DNA of 64,000 nt from Rheinheimera texasensis DSM 17496 (GTDB lineage: Bacteria > Pseudomonadota > Gammaproteobacteria > Enterobacterales > Alteromonadaceae). The translations under genes were made by a program, and so were the position numbers. This document shows, piece after piece, positions 59,791 through 64,000 of this stretch (its first letter is position 1; each line of letters begins with the position of its first letter). The DNA lies in contig NZ_KL544005.1 of the NCBI RefSeq assembly GCF_000711985.1, positions 199,970 to 263,969 on the forward strand, written 5' to 3'. The notes beneath the pieces were generated by a model, which saw nothing but the letters and a program-made list of their open reading frames with translations, was not told where the DNA came from and did not search any database.

Positions 59791-60696
59791 TCAGAACTTA
59801 TGTTCGATGCCCACTGCCAGATAATCGGTATCGGCTTTGTTGTAGAAATCAAAACTGCTGTACCAGGCGAATAACTTGGTCTCTTTGCCGATTTTGTAAT
59901 CAGCGCCAAGGGTGTAACCGTCGTGATCTTCCAGCGTCTGGTACTGTGCTTTCAGTTCAAACTTATTCAGCGGATAAGCCGCGTTTAACAGATAACCGTC
60001 TTCTTTGGTGCCGCCAGTCATCACTTCCTGTTGGTGTAAACCGGCACCTAATTTGATTTTAGCGACTTTGCCCTGCACAAATAAGCGGCTACTATCGTAA
60101 CCATTGACGTCGTTGTCCATCGACACTGACGCATACAACGGGCTGTCTTTCAGGCTGTCATCGCCATACATCAGCGCTACAGACTGACCATCCAGACCTT
60201 TTTCTGAGTCTTCCATAATATGGGTCACCAGCAAGGAGAAACCGGCAAACTTCGGCGTGATATAAACCAGCGAGTTGTTCATCCGGTTTTCGCCTTTCCA
60301 CAAGGTCTTGATATCGGCCTCGTAGTCGTTGAACAAGTCCATTTTACCTTGCGATAATTTCAGCGCGGTGTCATTGCGCCCTGCTTTGATAGTACCCCAG
60401 CTCCCAGTCAGACCAATAAACTGGTCGCGTCCTTTGATATTTTTTTCGTTGGCTTCGTCGGTCAGGTCGACTTCCCATTCCAGCTGATAAATCAGCGTCA
60501 GGTCATCTTCCAGTTTATAGTCCCCTTTGACGCCAAACCGGGATGCATTGCTTTTTAATTCGGAGAAACGGCCGGCGCCATCATCTGAGCTTTGCGCCGA
60601 TACGTTGATTTTACCGTACACCGTCAGTGGGTCAGCCTGAACTGCACCCACCAGACCCAACAACATGGCAACGACCACAGCTTTTTTTGCGAACAT
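59791..60696 (-). CDS. Gram-negative general porin, PhoB-controlled
   Basis: 301 residues starting at MFAKKAVVVAML (60696; AAGGAT site), with a signal peptide ending VQA. The mature protein begins DPLTVYGKINVSAQ and contains SRFGVKGDYKLEDDLTLIYQLEWEVD and RDQFIGLTGSWGTIKAGR, the porin_4 pattern, and ends in a terminal Phe (GIEHKF). Six Pho-type repeats lie upstream, so it is probably a phosphate-starvation porin, comparable to the porin next to phoB in Shewanella as I recall it. Selectivity for phosphate is inferred. Confidence 0.9.
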   Translation of the reverse strand: MFAKKAVVVAMLLGLVGAVQADPLTVYGKINVSAQSSDDGAGRFSELKSNASRFGVKGDYKLEDDLTLIYQLEWEVDLTDEANEKNIKGRDQFIGLTGSWGTIKAGRNDTALKLSQGKMDLFNDYEADIKTLWKGENRMNNSLVYITPKFAGFSLLVTHIMEDSEKGLDGQSVALMYGDDSLKDSPLYASVSMDNDVNGYDSSRLFVQGKVAKIKLGAGLHQQEVMTGGTKEDGYLLNAAYPLNKFELKAQYQTLEDHDGYTLGADYKIGKETKLFAWYSSFDFYNKADTDYLAVGIEHKF

Positions 60697-60814
60697 GGTT
60701 AAATCCTTCTTTTTTATGAAGAACATCTTTCTTTGCAACACTGTGGCTTCAGTATAAACAGTACCAGCCAATTGCAAGGATTGAAGAGGTAAAAACAGGT
60801 ATTTTTATGGCGCA

Positions 60815-60909
60815 ATGACAGTTTCATGAACTTTTTCAGTAATTTCCATGGCATTGTCATGTCGGTTGGATGGCTATTTTATGGCTTATTTATGACAGGA
60901 TTATGACAG
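60815..60909 (-). promoter_or_regulatory. two Pho box clusters upstream of the porin gene
   Basis: On the minus strand a distal cluster has four repeats in 11-bp register: CTGTCAT (60909), CTGTCAT (60898), AAGCCAT (60887) and TAGCCAT (60876). A proximal pair, AGTTCAT (60832) and CTGTCAT (60821), is also 11 bp apart. The proximal pair is placed to activate; the -10 is weak (AAAATA near 60805). Confidence 0.8.
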
Positions 60910-60933
60910 TCAGCGATTGACGGCGGAAGCAGG

Positions 60934-62670
60934 CTATCCTTGCGGCAATTGCCGGCACTGGCCGGTTTTTTCAGCCTGATCAAAATCAACACCGGTCCAG
61001 AGTAAGCGCGGCTGCGGCTTAAATGCCGGACTGGCAAAACTCAGTGCACTTTGCTGTGTCGGATAATGAATATCTGCCAGCTGCAGCATGGTATGAAACG
61101 TCTGGCTGGTCAGTAACGGTTGGCGGGCGGAAAGATTCAGCTGTTGAATTTTTTCTGGAAATTGCTGGCTGAACAGTTCAGATCCCCACCACAAAGCACC
61201 GACCCGATAATCAAATTCAGTATTGTGGCCATGACCGCTTTTATCACAATCACCATCAAAGATGTTTTCGCCATGATCAGACACCAATAACAAACTGGCG
61301 ACAGCCTGCTGTTGCTGCAGCTGCCGGATAAGACCGGCAACAATAAAATCGGTGTACAGCACTGTGTTGTCGTAAGCGTTACTCAACAGCTCGCGGTTAG
61401 CTTTGTCGTGCATGCCAATCTTCTGGCCTTTGCCTGAAGGCAAAAAGCGGTCAAAGGCTGGCGGATAACGGTCGGTATAGCTGAAATGACTGCCAAGCGT
61501 ATGCAGCACGATCAACTGCTTTTGCTCTTGTTTTGCCAGCACCCGTTTAAAGGCGTCCAGCAACACTTCGTCATAAAAACCTTCTTTTTTGTAGCCGATC
61601 GGATTTAAGTACTGCACTTCGTCTGCTTCGCTGGCATGTAAGGCGACCGAAGAGTCATGTACGCCGAGCGGGCTTTGCGTCGACAACCAATAAGTGCGAA
61701 AGCCGGCTTCGGCAAAAGCGGCAACAACCGATTTTTCGTCAAAGAAATAACTGTGATTGGCGGCGGTTTTACGCGAAATAATCACCGGCACCGACATCCG
61801 CGTCCAGGCCCAGGGACTGACCATATCCTGAAAGCTGATAACGCCGGGAATACTGGCTAGTTCCGGCGTCGTCGCGCGCGCATAACCGTTGAGCTGCAGC
61901 CGGTCCGGCCGCAAGGTTTCGCCAATTACCAGCACATAAATTTGCCGCTCGCCCAGCACTTCCGGCTGCGCCGCGCCAAACTGAAAATCCCGGCTTTTCG
62001 CCGCGACTGCGCTCAGCGCCTGTTGCTGCACGCGGTATTCATTGCCGGCCAGCAGCAGATTGAGCGGAAAACTTTGATAAAACAGATTGTGACTTTGCGG
62101 CAATGGCCGCCGGCTTAACGCAGTCTGCGTGGCGTCGGCCTGTGCATCGACCGGATAGTCGATGGCGTATTGGCGTTCTTGTAGCGCCACCCAGCCCAGC
62201 CCTGCCAGCGTGCAGCTCCAAATCAGTGGCCGGCAGAAACGTGGCCAGTGCAGCTGCGCCGCCAGTAACAAACTGCTGGTCAGGCTAAATAGCAACAAAA
62301 TCCCGAGAATCGCCGCGAACAACAACCAGCCAATGCCGGACAGATAACCCGCCGCTTCAGCCAAATCGGTTTCAAAAATAATCGCCATTGCATGCGCGTC
62401 TGTGGCTTTGCCATAGGTCAGCTGATAAAACCACTCCTGCGGTACCAGCAGCGCCAGTGGCAACCATAACCACACCGAACGGCCGGGCGAGCGCTGCAGT
62501 GACAGCAGCAGCAGCAGCAGTAGGGCGGCCGGCAGCAGGCCCAGGCGCAGCCACTGGCTCAGGTCCTGCCCGCGCTGCAGCACTAACCACTGAGGTGATA
62601 ACACCAGCAGCAGCACACTCAGCAGCAAAACAACGGCCAGTAACTGGCTCTGCGGCAGTTTTTTTATCAT
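60934..62670 (-). CDS. phosphoethanolamine-transferase-like membrane enzyme (EptA/YhbX family)
   Basis: About 578 residues from the ATG at 62670 (MIKKLPQSQLL; GAGGAC upstream). A GTG at 62691 would add seven. About five membrane helices fill residues 1-170. The periplasmic alkaline-phosphatase-fold domain has VIGETLRPDRL with the catalytic Thr and SDHGENIFDGD for metal binding, plus HTLGSHFSY. The family moves phosphoethanolamine from PE to lipid A, LPS core or other acceptors. The acceptor here is unknown. It stands immediately upstream of the porin's Pho boxes. Confidence 0.85.
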   Translation of the reverse strand: MIKKLPQSQLLAVVLLLSVLLLVLSPQWLVLQRGQDLSQWLRLGLLPAALLLLLLLSLQRSPGRSVWLWLPLALLVPQEWFYQLTYGKATDAHAMAIIFETDLAEAAGYLSGIGWLLFAAILGILLLFSLTSSLLLAAQLHWPRFCRPLIWSCTLAGLGWVALQERQYAIDYPVDAQADATQTALSRRPLPQSHNLFYQSFPLNLLLAGNEYRVQQQALSAVAAKSRDFQFGAAQPEVLGERQIYVLVIGETLRPDRLQLNGYARATTPELASIPGVISFQDMVSPWAWTRMSVPVIISRKTAANHSYFFDEKSVVAAFAEAGFRTYWLSTQSPLGVHDSSVALHASEADEVQYLNPIGYKKEGFYDEVLLDAFKRVLAKQEQKQLIVLHTLGSHFSYTDRYPPAFDRFLPSGKGQKIGMHDKANRELLSNAYDNTVLYTDFIVAGLIRQLQQQQAVASLLLVSDHGENIFDGDCDKSGHGHNTEFDYRVGALWWGSELFSQQFPEKIQQLNLSARQPLLTSQTFHTMLQLADIHYPTQQSALSFASPAFKPQPRLLWTGVDFDQAEKTGQCRQLPQG

Positions 62671-62924
62671 GCGGGATGAAGTCCTCGTCACAGCTCAGCA
62701 GCGAAATTCGCAGAAAACGGCGGCATTATTCATAAATTCAGGCTGTTACTCAACCAGTCGCTACCAGGCGGGTCTGGCGTTGCTAAATTGCTAACATTTT
62801 TCTGCAGAACGGCGCTGGCATTCTGTCATATTTTTATAGTATGGTGCTTGCGACTTTAAAAAACCGGCCGCCGGCGGATGCCCGTCAATGCAGGCCTCAG
62901 ACAAGATCCAAAGGAAGTAGTAAC

Positions 62925-63632
62925 ATGCTCGCTCAACCAGTCGCCCTGACCCAGGACCAACACAAAGATCTGCGTATCCTGCCAAAATTCTCCGTTGAAA
63001 TCCTTGAAAACCGTCACGTCGCGCCATTAATGCTGCAGGAATTCACTGCTGCTGCGCCGTTTTATCCGATTTTCTTCTTAAAAGCCGGCGACGCCGAAGT
63101 CTACAACCCGGTGGCCGTGTTTGGTCTGCAGGAAGCACAAAACCTGTTCCTGCAAGATGGCGAGTGGAAAGGTGAATATGTGCCAGCCGGCATCCGTGCT
63201 TACCCGTTCACGCTGGCTCAGGCCAATGACGAGCAGTTAGTGCTGTGTGTCAACGAACAAGCTGACAACGTCAGCCGCACTGAAGGTCAGGCGCTGTTTG
63301 ATGCGGAAGGCAAAGCCACTGAATTCTTCGACGGCATCAATTCTTTCTTCAAAGATTACATCGATGCCAATACAGTAAGCCGCAACATCCTGAACCAAAT
63401 CACTGAGATGGGTCTGTTTAAAGCCGATGGTCTGCAGTATCGCGACCTGGCCGGTAACGAGCGCCGCCTGAACGGCTTCCATGTGATTGACCGGGAAAAA
63501 TTCGACGCATTAAGCGACGAACAATTCCTGCAATTACGCAAATTTGGTGTTTTACCGGCAATTTATGCGCATTTCACTTCACTGGAACGTATTGGTGCAC
63601 TGATCGCGCGCTTACCAGCCGCGACTGCATAA
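62925..63632 (+). CDS. SapC-family protein
   Basis: 235 residues starting at MLAQPVALTQ with an AAGGAAG site; the upstream open frame is discarded. The pattern APFYPIFFLK, NPVAVFGLQEAQNLFL, GIRAYPFTL and ALFDAEGKATEFF is that of the SapC family (surface-layer accessory protein of Campylobacter; in aquatic gammaproteobacteria often near TonB receptors and halogenase-like genes). No membrane segment. Function not known. Confidence 0.8.
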   Translation: MLAQPVALTQDQHKDLRILPKFSVEILENRHVAPLMLQEFTAAAPFYPIFFLKAGDAEVYNPVAVFGLQEAQNLFLQDGEWKGEYVPAGIRAYPFTLAQANDEQLVLCVNEQADNVSRTEGQALFDAEGKATEFFDGINSFFKDYIDANTVSRNILNQITEMGLFKADGLQYRDLAGNERRLNGFHVIDREKFDALSDEQFLQLRKFGVLPAIYAHFTSLERIGALIARLPAATA

Positions 63633-63650
63633 GCTAATGTTTTTGCAATA

Positions 63651-63676
63651 AAAAAAGCGGCTTTTGCCGCTTTTTT
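63651..63676. terminator. bidirectional terminator between sapC-like and GGDEF genes
   Basis: AAAAAAGCGGC/GCCGCTTTTTT with a TTTT loop between two convergent genes. Confidence 0.9.
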
Positions 63677-63689
63677 ATTATCCAAAGGT

Positions 63690-64000
63690 TCAGGCAAAAT
63701 CACTGGCAAGCTGCACACAATTTTTACCGGCAGTCTTGGCGTCGTACATAGCCCGATCTGCGGCATCTATCAGCGCTTCAGCGGCAGTTTCGCCGGCTCG
63801 GCTGATTGCCACGCCGATACTGACCCCAAGCTGGATTTGTGTACTGCCATGATAAAACGGTTGCTGCACATGATGTAAGATGCGCTCTGTCAGCTGTACC
63901 AACACAGCGCCCTGGGTCAGGCCTTCACAGATCAGCAAAAATTCGTCACCGCCAATCCGGCAAATCAGATCCGTTTCCCGTACTGCATCTCGTAGTCGTT
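63690..64000 (-). CDS. GGDEF-domain protein (diguanylate cyclase), partial
   Basis: Only the C-terminal 103 residues are in the window; the frame runs off the right edge. The sequence reads RLRDAVRETDLICRIGGDEF, then LLICEGL, so the intact GGDEF active-site motif is present, followed by GVSIGVAIS and ADRAMYDAKTAGKN. This is enough for c-di-GMP synthase activity in principle. No I-site (RxxD five residues before GGDEF) is apparent: the RETD stands at the usual distance and may serve as one. The sensory N-terminus is not visible. Confidence 0.92.
   Translation of the reverse strand, partial: RLRDAVRETDLICRIGGDEFLLICEGLTQGAVLVQLTERILHHVQQPFYHGSTQIQLGVSIGVAISRAGETAAEALIDAADRAMYDAKTAGKNCVQLASDFA

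Noticed and set aside
62815-62829. CTGGCAT and CTGTCAT upstream of the SapC-like gene
   Set aside because: They stand 8 bp apart, not 11, so they do not make a Pho box.

Overview
This window looks like a chromosomal segment from a gammaproteobacterium of the Alteromonadales/Chromatiaceae type, close to Rheinheimera. That placement is an inference. It rests on the gene orders (orn/rsgA/psd, accB-accC-prmA, dusB-fis, queA-tgt-yajC-secD-secF, groES-groEL), an OxyR-type regulator with both redox cysteines, oversized PstC and PstA permeases, a SapC-family protein, and a secreted protease with a GlyGly-CTERM tail. I see no insertion sequence, prophage, CRISPR array, integrase or rRNA. Only one tRNA (Gly-GCC) is present, at the left edge. 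The right edge cuts through a GGDEF gene.

Left third (1-22.6 kb): tRNA-Gly, orn, rsgA, psd, a glycerophosphodiester phosphodiesterase, a MerC-domain membrane protein, several small unknown proteins, a DUF3016 protein, a lipoprotein, and a 1334-residue M36 metalloprotease. These are followed by groEL/groES behind a sigma-32 type promoter, cutA-dsbD, aroQ-accB-accC, prmA, dusB-fis and purH. The 495-base gap between prmA and dusB holds a perfect Zur-type palindrome. It sits just upstream of a short, well-folded segment ending in an intrinsic terminator, which is a candidate zinc-regulated small RNA.

Middle (22.6-35 kb): a K+/H+ antiporter, suhB, a rhodanese, the queA-tgt-yajC-secDF operon, an OxyR-type regulator, and a low-affinity phosphate transporter (pit) with its DUF47 partner.

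Right half (35-63 kb): a dense phosphate region. It contains pstS-pstC-pstA-pstB-phoU, an ACT-domain regulator, ppk1-ppx, two DUF547 paralogues, an M20 amidohydrolase, and phoB-phoR. Divergent from phoB lie a large duplicated beta-helix lipoprotein and a TonB-dependent receptor, followed by CorA, a general porin and a phosphoethanolamine-transferase-like membrane enzyme. Pho boxes (7-bp repeats at 11-bp spacing) can be read upstream of pstS, pstC, phoB, the lipoprotein (four repeats in a row) and the porin (four plus two repeats). A weaker one precedes ppk1. The genes together describe phosphate sensing (PhoR/PhoB/PhoU), inner-membrane uptake (Pst, Pit), storage (Ppk/Ppx) and a probable outer-membrane and surface acquisition layer (lipoprotein, TonB receptor, porin) whose ligand is unknown.
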